Part shown: piece by piece, positions 1-8,431 of the stretch
Numbering within the stretch: the stretch's first letter is position 1
Layout: every line of letters starts with the position of its first letter
NCBI GenBank assembly: GCA_051888775.1
Contig: JBJFCE010000042.1
Location: 1 to 53,191, forward strand
Source of the DNA: JBJFCE01 sp051888775
GTDB taxonomy: Bacteria; Bacillota; Clostridia; Lachnospirales; Lachnospiraceae
Length of the DNA stretch: 53,191 nt
Reading direction: 5' to 3'
The notes under the pieces: generated by a model
What the model was told of the DNA's origin: nothing
The model's database searches: none
What the model saw: the letters and a program-made list of their open reading frames with translations, nothing else
Position numbers and translations under genes: made by a program

Positions 1-2
1 TC

Positions 3-347
3 TTTGTTAAACAACTTAATGAAATATTTGAAGAATACAAATCAGATGATATTGCACAGAATACTGAGGGATTTTACAGCGATGAAACTCACCTAATTCA
101 CTATTTTAACTATATATATACACACAGAGATTTTTTGAACGGGCTTGTTCATTGTGGATTCGATATGTTTTTCTTAGGTATGCTTACTCAATACATTATT
201 GAAACATGGTCTTCCAAAAGTGATGAATACACCCTTATATCTTTTGCCGGCTCTCTCTACAATATGTTCCGCATATGGTCTAAAAATAATTATAGTGACA
301 ATAAAGATGACATGATTGCTACAATAGCCCATCTGTATATCAAATAA
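3..347 (+). CDS. C-terminal fragment of a probable TetR/AcrR-family regulator (5' end outside window)
   Basis: The frame is open from base 3 to a TAA at 345-347 with no credible start, so this is the last ~114 residues of a gene that begins before the window. The visible part is all-helical, aromatic-rich and weakly charged (for example DFLNGLVHCGFDMFF and FAGSLYNMFRIWS), which resembles the ligand-binding C-terminal half of TetR-like regulators. No helix-turn-helix is visible because the N-terminus is missing, so the family is an inference from general character only. It converges on the chemoreceptor gene at 521-2038. An internal TTG at 135 could be taken as a start, but the coding frame clearly continues upstream of it. 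Confidence 0.45.
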   Translation, partial: FVKQLNEIFEEYKSDDIAQNTEGFYSDETHLIHYFNYIYTHRDFLNGLVHCGFDMFFLGMLTQYIIETWSSKSDEYTLISFAGSLYNMFRIWSKNNYSDNKDDMIATIAHLYIK

Positions 348-394
348 AAGCTATCGTTTATTTTCTCCTCATAATGATGCCATTATATCAAAAA

Positions 395-420
395 CACTCT
401 CAGATTTTCACCTGAGAGTG
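395..420 (-). terminator. Rho-independent terminator after the chemoreceptor gene
   Basis: A perfect 9-bp stem (395-403 with 412-420, CACTCTCAG) with an 8-nt loop is followed on the minus strand by TTTTTGATAT. It lies about 100 bp downstream of the chemoreceptor stop codon. It could also serve the plus-strand fragment at 3-347, but the plus-strand side has no U-run. Confidence 0.7.
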
Positions 421-520
421 CTCTGCTTTCCCTATTCAACCCCACAAACAACCTTCCCTCTAAAGCATTCCGCATTGTTACTTCCGCATGTATAGAGTAA
501 TTACTATTTCTTTTTTCTCC

Positions 521-2038
521 TTAATTTTCTACCGCCTTATACGCAAGCTCCTTGATTCTTTCTACCATGCTTTCGATTTCCTCCACACCGGCACTATTCT
601 CCTGCGTAGCTGCCGTTACATGCTCGATCGCGCTATAGTTTCTCTGCGTATTGGAATTTACCTGCTCCATACCCTTCGCCACTTCACTGCTCTGTTCCCT
701 GATATTTTCAACAGTTTTGTCCATTTCTATGATCTGTTCCGACATCCGGCTGTTTGATGAAGTGATCACCGCAGTGGAATTTCCGACTTCACGAATACTC
801 TCCATACCTGCTTTTGTCAGTTGTACGCTCTGTTCCATAACGTTTACCGCATTTTCTGTGTGTTGTACCGCTTCCGTTACAATTTTTCCGATATTGTCAA
901 CAGCTGTCCTTGTCTGCTCCGCCAGTTTCTGGATCTCACCGGCCACTACAGCAAATCCTTTTCCGTGATCACCTGCCCTTGCCGCTTCTATAGAAGCGTT
1001 CAATGCAAGAATATTCGTCTGATTGGATATTCCGGTAATCACTCTGATAATATCCAGAATCTCTTTTGATTTTTCGCCCAGCTGCCATATGATATCCTTG
1101 CACTCGGCAGTACTTGCATGGATCTGTCCCATGCTGTCCGTTGCATCATCCATCTTTTTCTGGTTTTCCTGCGTTCTTTCATTAATCTGTCTAGCAAGGT
1201 CGGCAATCTGTCCATTCATGCTCCCCAATGCGATCAACTGAGCATTGATATCCTGTGTTCTGCTGTTAACACCTGTGATCTCATCCGTATTTTCACTAAA
1301 GCTTCGTAGCACACTGCTTGTCTCTTCTGCAATCTGCCCGTTTGCTTCCATGGAGGATTCTGTGATCTCTGATAATTCCTTTACCATACAAAGCAATTCA
1401 TCGGAGGTCTGTCTTGATTTTTCCTGCATCTTCTCCATATTTTTCATGATTTTTTCCTGCTCTTCGGCGTTCAGCAGATTGGAAAGCATTCCCGCCGTTC
1501 TCTCACAGAGCATAGTAAAAATAGCGGCTATGGCAACCAACACCAATGCTCTTGGCACAATTCCGTAAACGATCAGCTTGTACAGATCGGTAAAATTCTT
1601 ATCTGTAAGCGTATCCAAGGTAAAATTCAACCATTGCCCTATCGAAACTCCTGCTACAGATAAAACCGTTGTCAGGATATTCAGCTTCTTTGAAAAATAA
1701 AGACTGGCAATTGCAATCGCATAGATATACAAAAGTACCGTGTGATATCCCAAGGTGGCTGATGCGATCGTAACAAAGATCACTGCACAGAGAATCAGAA
1801 CATACTTTACATAGCCACTCTGTTGCTTTCCCACGTTTACAAGTAACGTGGGGAGCCATAACAATATAGAGCCTGCCACATATGCCAACGTCATAATCCC
1901 CATATCAACCACAAAGATACCAAATACATTGAGCAGATATACCAGTGTAAACATCAAGAATGTAATTCTCATCACCTTTGCTACTGCCCTGTTAGCCTGT
2001 TTCTCATTTTGAATCAATACTCCACTCTTTTCTTCCAT
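521..2038 (-). CDS. Membrane-bound methyl-accepting chemotaxis protein
   Basis: A 505-residue chemoreceptor. Residues ~20-190 are strongly hydrophobic with about six predicted membrane spans and no large extracytoplasmic loop, so the sensor is probably the membrane domain itself rather than a dCache or 4HB domain. The C-terminal half is a long coiled-coil MCP signalling domain with the conserved hairpin tip (LALNASIEAARAGDHGKGFA) that binds CheA and CheW. The ATG at 2038 is chosen because GGAGGAAACAGAA precedes it; an upstream ATG at 2056 overlaps the previous gene and lacks its own site. It begins 14 nt after the TetR gene stop, so the two are very likely co-transcribed. No chemotaxis or flagellar genes are visible nearby, and the ligand is unknown. 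Confidence 0.9.
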   Translation of the reverse strand: MEEKSGVLIQNEKQANRAVAKVMRITFLMFTLVYLLNVFGIFVVDMGIMTLAYVAGSILLWLPTLLVNVGKQQSGYVKYVLILCAVIFVTIASATLGYHTVLLYIYAIAIASLYFSKKLNILTTVLSVAGVSIGQWLNFTLDTLTDKNFTDLYKLIVYGIVPRALVLVAIAAIFTMLCERTAGMLSNLLNAEEQEKIMKNMEKMQEKSRQTSDELLCMVKELSEITESSMEANGQIAEETSSVLRSFSENTDEITGVNSRTQDINAQLIALGSMNGQIADLARQINERTQENQKKMDDATDSMGQIHASTAECKDIIWQLGEKSKEILDIIRVITGISNQTNILALNASIEAARAGDHGKGFAVVAGEIQKLAEQTRTAVDNIGKIVTEAVQHTENAVNVMEQSVQLTKAGMESIREVGNSTAVITSSNSRMSEQIIEMDKTVENIREQSSEVAKGMEQVNSNTQRNYSAIEHVTAATQENSAGVEEIESMVERIKELAYKAVEN

Positions 2039-2052
2039 TTCTGTTTCCTCCC

Positions 2053-2676
2053 TCATACATAAATAATCTTTTGAAACTCACGGTCCCGATCATAGGTTCC
2101 TTCCACCAAACCGTCTATCTCTTTGTAAGCCTTGCAAAGACTGAGACTGAACTCCGTCAGAATCGAACTGATTTCTTTTTCGGTATAACTGCATCCTCCT
2201 GTTACCAAAAGTGTGGCAATACTGTGAGCTACCAGCCATAAGTCTCTAAAATACCGATCTGCCGTTACCGCATCCATCCGGTAAATGTTCTGTAAAGATT
2301 CCCTGACAAGATTCTGCGTATTTTTCAACTCGTCCATGGCATAGCTGCTCTGACTCCCCCTGTCACTTAAAAACAAAAGAGAATAAAGTTCAGGCTTTTC
2401 CTTTGCAAATGCAATATACTGCATACCTACTCCAAAAAACGGAATTTCTTCCTGAAGCCCGCGATAAATATATCCACGGTAAATTTCCTGTGCCAGCATG
2501 CGAACATCCTGTTTCAGTTCATCCATAGAAGGATAATGAACGAATATCGGAGCAACTGTCGTTCCAAGACTTTTTGCAAGTTCTCTTGCCGTAAGGCTTT
2601 CCATTCCTTTTGTCTCTACGATTTTCAAACCATATTGAGCAATTTCCTCTTTGGAATATTGTGATTTTCTGGGCAT
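2053..2676 (-). CDS. TetR/AcrR-family transcriptional regulator
   Basis: A 207-residue protein with an N-terminal helix-turn-helix (YSKEEIAQYGLKIVETKG ... LTARELAKSLGTTVAPIFVHY), the usual TetR arrangement, followed by a helical ligand-binding and dimerisation domain containing a WLVAHSIATLL helix typical of these regulators. The start at 2676 has GGAGA seven bases upstream; the frame stays open to 2718 but no site supports the longer form. It is the first gene of a two-gene unit with the chemoreceptor. A promoter at 2726-2753 and an imperfect palindrome at 2702-2721 lie in front, which fits autoregulation. The effector is not predictable. Confidence 0.88.
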   Translation of the reverse strand: MPRKSQYSKEEIAQYGLKIVETKGMESLTARELAKSLGTTVAPIFVHYPSMDELKQDVRMLAQEIYRGYIYRGLQEEIPFFGVGMQYIAFAKEKPELYSLLFLSDRGSQSSYAMDELKNTQNLVRESLQNIYRMDAVTADRYFRDLWLVAHSIATLLVTGGCSYTEKEISSILTEFSLSLCKAYKEIDGLVEGTYDRDREFQKIIYV

Positions 2677-2701
2677 ATATAATCTCCGTTTGATACTAAA
2701 T

Positions 2702-2721
2702 CGTTCGTTACCTAACATACG
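2702..2721 (-). promoter_or_regulatory. Candidate TetR operator overlapping the transcription start
   Basis: A 20-bp imperfect palindrome in which 7 of 10 half-site positions match (CGTTCGTTAC / CTAACATACG). It lies directly downstream of the -10 box of the TetR gene promoter, a position where binding would block initiation. Palindrome and position are seen directly; binding by the encoded TetR protein is inferred. Confidence 0.4.
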
Positions 2722-2725
2722 TTAT

Positions 2726-2753
2726 ATTATAACAGCTTCTACATCTCTGTCAA
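2726..2753 (-). promoter_or_regulatory. Sigma-A type promoter of the TetR-chemoreceptor unit
   Basis: On the minus strand a perfect TTGACA (2748-2753) is separated by 16 bp from a perfect TATAAT (2726-2731), about 50 bp upstream of the TetR start codon. This is one of the best consensus promoters in the window. Confidence 0.75.
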
Positions 2754-2782
2754 TGTTTGCATGACAGATGCAGTGCTTGTGC

Positions 2783-2812
2783 AAAAAAACCGGGCTTTCA
2801 TTGCCCGGTTTT
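2783..2812 (-). terminator. Rho-independent terminator at the end of the murE-rpe gene run
   Basis: Stem AAAACCGGGC (2786-2795) pairs with GCCCGGTTTT (2803-2812) around a 7-nt loop. On the minus strand it is followed by a run of seven T. It lies 64 bp past the rpe stop codon and closes the long minus-strand cluster. Confidence 0.85.
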
Positions 2813-2875
2813 ATCTGCATACCTGTAAAATCACAATATCATTATCTATCTCCAGTGATTTTTTCCCTTATCATT

Positions 2876-3538
2876 TTATCCTTCTCTTTCTTTCATCAGT
2901 TTTACAAAATATTCTGTGTTTTCCTTGATATCTCCGTTAAAAATGGAAGATCCCATAACAATGATATTCGCACCCGCATCCAGTACCGTACCGATATTAT
3001 CACGATTGATGCCTCCGTCCACCTCAATATCGGTCTTTAAATGCTTCTGTACGATCATCTGGTGTACCCGCTTGATCTTCTCAGTACAATAGTCCAGATA
3101 TTTCTGTCCTCCGAAGCCCGGACGTACCGTCATGATCAGAATCATATCCACTAAATGCAGATACGGCTCAACCGCATGCACCGAAGTCTCCGGGTTAATG
3201 GACAGACCGACCTTACAGCCCAGAGCACGAATCTTCTGAATGATCTGTTCAGGATATTTTAATGTTTCCAAATGCACCGTGATAATATCAGCTCCCGCCT
3301 GTGCAAATTCTTCCAGATAGCGTTCCGGCTCATCGATCATCAGATGCACATCAAATACCTTATCTGTAACCTTCCTGATACTTTTGATCACCGGCATTCC
3401 AAAGGAAATGGAGGGTACAAACTGCCCATCCATCACATCAATATGGATGTATTCCGCGCCTGCATGATCTGTTTCTCTGATCCCTTCACCTAATCCGGCA
3501 AAGTCCGCTGCCAATATGGAAGACGAAAGTATTGCCAT
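2876..3538 (-). CDS. rpe: Ribulose-phosphate 3-epimerase
   Basis: A 220-residue TIM-barrel enzyme interconverting ribulose 5-phosphate and xylulose 5-phosphate in the pentose phosphate pathway. Family signatures are all visible: ILSSSILAADFAGLG at the N-terminus, HIDVMDGQFVPSISFG (metal ligand His and catalytic Asp), DVHLMID, MTVRPGFGGQK, and EVDGGIN with the second catalytic Asp, then the phosphate-binding NIIVMGSSIF. The length is normal. The start at 3538 follows GGAGAG; a frame-extended ATG at 3574 has no site. Rpe at the end of a stp-prkC-rsgA string is a common Firmicutes arrangement. The thiamine pyrophosphokinase gene often found next is absent; a terminator follows instead. Confidence 0.97.
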   Translation of the reverse strand: MAILSSSILAADFAGLGEGIRETDHAGAEYIHIDVMDGQFVPSISFGMPVIKSIRKVTDKVFDVHLMIDEPERYLEEFAQAGADIITVHLETLKYPEQIIQKIRALGCKVGLSINPETSVHAVEPYLHLVDMILIMTVRPGFGGQKYLDYCTEKIKRVHQMIVQKHLKTDIEVDGGINRDNIGTVLDAGANIIVMGSSIFNGDIKENTEYFVKLMKEREG

Positions 3539-3589
3539 GATCTCTCCTTCCGAAACCCAAGCTTTATACCACACGGATTTCTTATCAAA

Positions 3590-4468
3590 CTAGTATCTTT
3601 TCTGCTGCTTCAATTCTTCAAACAGAAGTCTGTAATTTTCATAACGCAGTTTCGGGATTTTTCCCGATGCTACCGCCTGTTTTACACTGCAATCCGGCTC
3701 ATTGATATGCACACATCCCTGAAAACGACATGCACCCTCATATGTTGAAAACTCCGGATAATGAAATCTGAGTTGCTCCTTTTCCATCACCGGCAGACTC
3801 AGAGAACTGAACCCCGGTGTATCCATCAGAAATGTATCCTGATCCAACGCCATCAAAAACGTATGACGCGTTGTGTTCTTGCCACGTTTGATCTTACTGC
3901 TGATATCTCCGGTTTCCATAATCTCATTCTTCGCCAGACAGTTGACCATGGAAGACTTGCCGACACCGCTCGGTCCTGCGACCGTAGAGGTCTTTCCCTT
4001 TAGCTTTTCATACAGCTTATCTATATTTTCCCCGGTCTTTGTACTGGTAAATAGGATCTCACATCCAGCCCCTTCATAATCCTTGTAAATCTTCTCCTGC
4101 TCCTGTTTGGTAATCAGGTCGGATTTATTGATACAGATCAGACAGGGTATGTCCTGTGCCTCCATCATGATCAGGAATCGATCCAGAAGATTATAATTCG
4201 GTTCCGGATCTTTTGCAGCAAAGATGACTACTGCCTGATCCACGTTGGCAACCGCCGGACGGATGAGTTCATTCTTTCGGCTGTGAAGTTCTGTGATATT
4301 GCCCTGTGCCGGCTCTCTTGTAAGTTCCGTAAAACTGACATTATCTCCGACAAGCGGCTTTTGATTATCCTTTCGGAAAATGCCCTTGGCTTTACATTCA
4401 TACACCAGACCGTTCTGCGCATGAATATAATAGAATCCGGCAATTCCTTTTATGATCTTACCTTCCAT
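3590..4468 (-). CDS. rsgA: Ribosome small subunit-dependent GTPase RsgA
   Basis: A 292-residue circularly permuted GTPase that acts in late 30S subunit maturation. The motif order shows the permutation: NKSD (G4) comes first, then the P-loop GPSGVGKSS (G1), then DTPGFSS (G3). An N-terminal OB-fold and a C-terminal zinc-binding region (CRFQGCVHINEPDCSVK, with Cys-Cys-His-Cys) flank the GTPase domain. Its ATG shares a base with the stop codon of prkC, a TAATG overlap that implies translational coupling. In related bacteria this protein is a known substrate of PrkC-type kinases, so the coupling is functionally plausible. Confidence 0.96.
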   Translation of the reverse strand: MEGKIIKGIAGFYYIHAQNGLVYECKAKGIFRKDNQKPLVGDNVSFTELTREPAQGNITELHSRKNELIRPAVANVDQAVVIFAAKDPEPNYNLLDRFLIMMEAQDIPCLICINKSDLITKQEQEKIYKDYEGAGCEILFTSTKTGENIDKLYEKLKGKTSTVAGPSGVGKSSMVNCLAKNEIMETGDISSKIKRGKNTTRHTFLMALDQDTFLMDTPGFSSLSLPVMEKEQLRFHYPEFSTYEGACRFQGCVHINEPDCSVKQAVASGKIPKLRYENYRLLFEELKQQKRY

Positions 4469-6480
4469 TAAGGGGTTACTTCCTCTGTAAACACAACATT
4501 ACGCGTCTCGCTTCTGGTTTCCTGTGTCGTTCCCGTCACCTGATTGCCGTTCTCATCTGTTATGGTTGACGTCACAGTAACGGTATATGTGATCATAATC
4601 TGTCCGGAAGAAACATCACGGATTCCACTGACGTTAATCGTTACAGGGAACTGATTGACATTCTGGACATAATAACTGTTATTATCACTTCCCACTAACA
4701 TCACTGTTGCTTCTGTTCCCGTATAAAGCGGATCTGTCGGTGCTTCTACAACAGTGTTACAGGAATAAGACCTCGGCTTTGCTCCCACACTGATCTTAAT
4801 ATCGACTGCCGTTCCGAGTGCTACATTTCCGCCCGGTGAATAACTCTGATAATAAACCTGCCCTGCCGGATATTCATCACTGAAGCCTTCCTCAAATATA
4901 CCAAGGGTCAGCCCGACTGCTGCCAATGCGTCTGCCGCGCCTTCCTTTGTCTGACCGAGTATATTCGGTACGACCACCGTGGTAGAATCCGCGCCTTCAC
5001 TCACCAACAACGTTACCGTAGAGCCAAACGCAACCTGCTCTCCCGCCGCCGGAGTCTGTGAGATCACATATCCCTTTAATACAGTATCCGAGGTCGATTT
5101 TATGATCTCTACCTCAAATCCTCTTTCTTCCAGCTTCTTCGTAGCCTCTGCCTGAGAAAATGTATGATCTGAGGAAACATCCGGTACCTCTGCCAGATTA
5201 CTGTTGACGCCGTTGCCTGTCGGTGTCTGATCTGCCTCCTGTGTAATGACCGGAGTCGGTGTCGCCGTATCATCAGTTTCTCCCTGACCTCCGCTTAAAG
5301 GAAAGATTCCCATTACCCTTCCTGCAATATACAGCACAATACAGCCGATCACAATAGCAACCACTACCATCAGCACCGTCGTAATCTTCTCGATCTTATC
5401 ATTCACGGTTTCTTTTTCTTCCTGAACAGGTTTTCTGGCATTGGACGTACGCCCCGTACTTTCGGTTCGTTTTCTCTCCGGCTGCCCACTGCCCTGATTC
5501 TTTGTCCTTGCCGATGCCGCATTTTCATTTAACCTCATCGGTTCCGGTGCCACTGCAGGCGTTCTTCCGGTCTGACCGCGCAGCTGTGCAACCTCCTTCT
5601 CCGGCATCATCTTTGTCTCACCGTCTGTATTGGTTCCATTCATTACAACAAAATCTTCATCCGGAGTGATCAAAGATCTCTTCAGATCCTCTACCAGCTC
5701 ACTCATGGACTGATAGCGGTTATCAGGACTCTTCTGCGTACATTTTAACACGATCTGCTCTACACTGACCGGAATCTCCGGCACAAAATCTCTCGGAGAC
5801 GGCATCGGCTCCTGAATATGCTTAATGGCAATTGCAACCGTCGTCTCCCCGTTAAACGGTACACGTCCCGTCAACATTTCAAACAACGTAATACCAAGTG
5901 AATAAATATCGCTCTTTGCATCACTGTAGCCGCCTCTTGCCTGCTCAGGTGAGGTATAATGAACGGAGCCCATGACATTGGAAGTAATCGTATTACTCGT
6001 TGCCGCTTTTGCGATTCCGAAATCCGTTACTTTTACCCGTCCTTCTTTACTGATCATGATATTCTGGGGTTTGATATCCCGATGAATGATATGATTATTA
6101 TGTGCAGCCTCGATTCCAAGAGACACCTGAATCGCAATGCTGACCGCTTCTTTTACGGACAGACGTGCTTTCTTCTCGATGTATTTCTTCAACGTGATGC
6201 CTTCTACAAGCTCCATCACGATATAATAAATTCCATTTTCCTCACCGACATCGTAGACATTCACGATATTGGCATGCATCAGCCCTGCTGCCGCCTGTGC
6301 CTCTACCCTGAACTTAGATACAAAATTCGCGTTTTCCGAAAATTCCTGTTTTAAGATCTTGATCGCCACTGCACGATTCAGCTTGTGATCCTTCGCCTTA
6401 TACACATCGGACATTCCGCCGGTTCCGATCTTTTCCAGTATTTCATACCGGTCTCCGATTATCATTCCGAATTTAATCAT
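4468..6480 (-). CDS. prkC: PASTA-domain serine/threonine protein kinase
   Basis: A 670-residue membrane kinase that senses cell-wall fragments and phosphorylates growth and division proteins. The cytoplasmic kinase domain (~10-275) has the glycine loop GTGGMSDVY, catalytic Lys41, HRDIKPQN with Asp135, and DFG at 153. A variable linker precedes one membrane span (~367-387). Outside are two clear PASTA repeats (~430-496 and ~502-566), fewer than the three or four in some relatives, and a further ~100-residue beta-rich, Thr-rich tail. The start at 6480 has GAGGTG upstream. It lies 35 bp after stp, giving the classic phosphatase-kinase pair. Confidence 0.96.
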   Translation of the reverse strand: MIKFGMIIGDRYEILEKIGTGGMSDVYKAKDHKLNRAVAIKILKQEFSENANFVSKFRVEAQAAAGLMHANIVNVYDVGEENGIYYIVMELVEGITLKKYIEKKARLSVKEAVSIAIQVSLGIEAAHNNHIIHRDIKPQNIMISKEGRVKVTDFGIAKAATSNTITSNVMGSVHYTSPEQARGGYSDAKSDIYSLGITLFEMLTGRVPFNGETTVAIAIKHIQEPMPSPRDFVPEIPVSVEQIVLKCTQKSPDNRYQSMSELVEDLKRSLITPDEDFVVMNGTNTDGETKMMPEKEVAQLRGQTGRTPAVAPEPMRLNENAASARTKNQGSGQPERKRTESTGRTSNARKPVQEEKETVNDKIEKITTVLMVVVAIVIGCIVLYIAGRVMGIFPLSGGQGETDDTATPTPVITQEADQTPTGNGVNSNLAEVPDVSSDHTFSQAEATKKLEERGFEVEIIKSTSDTVLKGYVISQTPAAGEQVAFGSTVTLLVSEGADSTTVVVPNILGQTKEGAADALAAVGLTLGIFEEGFSDEYPAGQVYYQSYSPGGNVALGTAVDIKISVGAKPRSYSCNTVVEAPTDPLYTGTEATVMLVGSDNNSYYVQNVNQFPVTINVSGIRDVSSGQIMITYTVTVTSTITDENGNQVTGTTQETRSETRNVVFTEEVTP

Positions 6481-6515
6481 ATACCTTACACCTCAACATT
6501 TTTCACGGACATTCC

Positions 6516-7247
6516 TTACTTTGCAAACGGCTCTATCAAAATTACCGAAATATTATCATTTCCGCCGTTTTCATTCGCAGCTTTAATCAGCTCCTGCGTT
6601 TTCTCGACGATATCACGCTGTCCGTTCACGATCAGACGGATCTGCTCATCCTCTACCATATTGGACAGACCATCCGAACATAATAAAATCGTGTCATCGC
6701 GTAACAATGCAACCCGGAAAAAGTCAATTTCCACTTTTTCCTTTACACCAACGGCACGAGTAATGATGTTTTTATCAGGATGATTTCTTGCCGCATTCCG
6801 GTCCAGTCCGCCGATCCTGACCATTTCCTCTACCAGAGAATGATCCACCGTGACCTGCCTGATCTCATCATTGATCAGATACAGACGGCTGTCTCCCACA
6901 TTGGCAACAAGCATCTCATCCTCCATGCAGACTGCCGCAACGACAGTCGTACCCATGCCGGACATTTCCGGATTCTGCGCCGCTTTCTCATGCACAAAAG
7001 CATTCGCACATTCGATTGCATGCTTCAAAAGCTTCTGCGGATCCTTCTCCTTACTTTCCGAAATTTCTTTGATCATGGTCTCCACTGTATATCTGGAAGC
7101 ATAATCCCCCGCATTATGTCCTCCCATACCGTCTGCCACAATAAACAGATTCGGAAGTTTTCCCACAGGCATTTCAGATGTATAGATGTAATCCTGATTC
7201 AGTTCACGCTTTTTCCCAACATCTGTCATGGAAAATGTCTTTAACAC
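6516..7247 (-). CDS. stp: PP2C-family serine/threonine phosphatase
   Basis: A 243-residue PPM/PP2C phosphatase that counteracts the kinase encoded next to it. The metal-binding and catalytic motifs are in order: RELNQDY, VADGMGGHNAGDYAS, MGTTVVAAV, VGDSRLYL, VTVDHSLVEEM, LLCSDGLSNMV and GGNDNISVIL. The soluble length matches PrpC/Stp. It starts 15 bp after rlmN and ends 35 bp before prkC, so one transcript is expected. prpC is an equally used name. Confidence 0.96.
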   Translation of the reverse strand: MLKTFSMTDVGKKRELNQDYIYTSEMPVGKLPNLFIVADGMGGHNAGDYASRYTVETMIKEISESKEKDPQKLLKHAIECANAFVHEKAAQNPEMSGMGTTVVAAVCMEDEMLVANVGDSRLYLINDEIRQVTVDHSLVEEMVRIGGLDRNAARNHPDKNIITRAVGVKEKVEIDFFRVALLRDDTILLCSDGLSNMVEDEQIRLIVNGQRDIVEKTQELIKAANENGGNDNISVILIEPFAK

Positions 7248-7262
7248 TGTATAACCTCCCGG

Positions 7263-8297
7263 TCAGGTTGCCATATGGCTTCTGCGCAGTTGTCCGCAGG
7301 CACCATTGATATCCCTGCCCATTTCCCTTCTAATAGTAACATTTATTCCGTTTTTTTCAAGTTTATTTTTAAATGCCTCGATCTGGCGGCGCTCCGACTG
7401 CACGTAACTGCGCTCTTTGATCGGATTGACCGGAATCAGATTGACATGGCAGTTGAGTCCTCCGATCAGTGCCGAAAGCTCCTCTGCATCCTCTCTCGTA
7501 TCATTCACTCCTCCGACCAACGCATATTCAAATGTGATCCTTCTGCCCGTTTTTTGAAAATAATAGGCACAGGCATCGACCGCCTCATGAATGTCATAAC
7601 GGTTTGCGATCGGCATCAGTGCCTTGCGCTTTTCCTGATTGGATGCATGCAGCGACAGCGCCAGAGTCATCTGCATCTGCATATCTGCCAGTTCCTTCAT
7701 TCTGGATACCAGCCCACAGGTAGATATTGTAATATTCCTCTGACTGATATGCAATCCTTTTTCATCACAGATCAGTTTAAGAAAACGGATCAGATTGTCA
7801 AAATTATCAAGCGGCTCACCTGTTCCCATGATCACAATATTGGAAACACGCTCCCCTGTCAGTTCGGTAATGCGGTATATCTGCTCCAACATTTCGGACG
7901 GACGCAGATTCCGTTCCAGCCCGTCAAGCGTGGATGCACAAAACCGGCAGCCCATCCGGCAGCCCACCTGTGACGAAATGCACACAGAGTTCCCATGCTT
8001 GTATTTCATCCATACGCTTTCCACCACATTGCCGTCCGAAAGTCCGAACAAAAACTTCTTTGTACCGTCGATCTGAGACGTCAGGACCTCTACCGCCTGC
8101 AAATGCTCGCATACATACCGCTCTGCCAGCTTCTCCTGCAGCTGTTTGGAAATATTCGTCATCTGCGAAAAATCCCCGACCAGCTTCTGATGCAGCCACT
8201 CATATACCTGCCCTGCCCGAAACTTTTTCTCTCCCATCGAAAGAAAATCCTCAGTCAGTTCTTCCATCGTCATTGATTTGATATCTTTTTTATCCAT
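7263..8297 (-). CDS. rlmN: Dual-specificity 23S rRNA/tRNA adenine-C2 methyltransferase RlmN
   Basis: A 344-residue radical SAM enzyme that methylates A2503 of 23S rRNA and A37 of some tRNAs. The cluster-binding CX3CX2C is at Cys113, Cys117 and Cys120 (CRMGCRFC), the SAM-binding region includes MGTGEPLDN, and the essential C-terminal cysteine is present at about 334 (NGACGQL). The N-terminal helical domain is complete. A ~105-nt hairpin separates it from rsmB upstream. Confidence 0.97.
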   Translation of the reverse strand: MDKKDIKSMTMEELTEDFLSMGEKKFRAGQVYEWLHQKLVGDFSQMTNISKQLQEKLAERYVCEHLQAVEVLTSQIDGTKKFLFGLSDGNVVESVWMKYKHGNSVCISSQVGCRMGCRFCASTLDGLERNLRPSEMLEQIYRITELTGERVSNIVIMGTGEPLDNFDNLIRFLKLICDEKGLHISQRNITISTCGLVSRMKELADMQMQMTLALSLHASNQEKRKALMPIANRYDIHEAVDACAYYFQKTGRRITFEYALVGGVNDTREDAEELSALIGGLNCHVNLIPVNPIKERSYVQSERRQIEAFKNKLEKNGINVTIRREMGRDINGACGQLRRSHMAT

Positions 8298-8327
8298 ACC
8301 AGTTCTCCTGACTATCGGTTATCTATG

Positions 8328-8431
8328 AAATGCAGTGGTTTTGTGGAAGAGATTGACGCAAGATGCTAAAGCGTGCCGCAAACCATGCTTTAGCATCTTG
8401 CGTCAACCTCTTCTCCAAAGCCACTGCATTT
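8328..8431. repeat. Long intergenic hairpin D (about 45-bp arms)
   Basis: An imperfect palindrome occupying almost the whole rsmB-rlmN gap. The left arm (8328-8372) and right arm (about 8387-8431) pair over about 45 positions with only a few mismatches or wobbles; the inner 20 bp (TTGACGCAAGATGCTAAAGC) are perfect. The loop is about 14 nt. Its outer edge abuts the rsmB stop codon (8432-8434). It has no U-run, so it is not an ordinary terminator. It could stabilise or process the polycistronic mRNA, or be a small palindromic mobile element. Confidence 0.8.
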
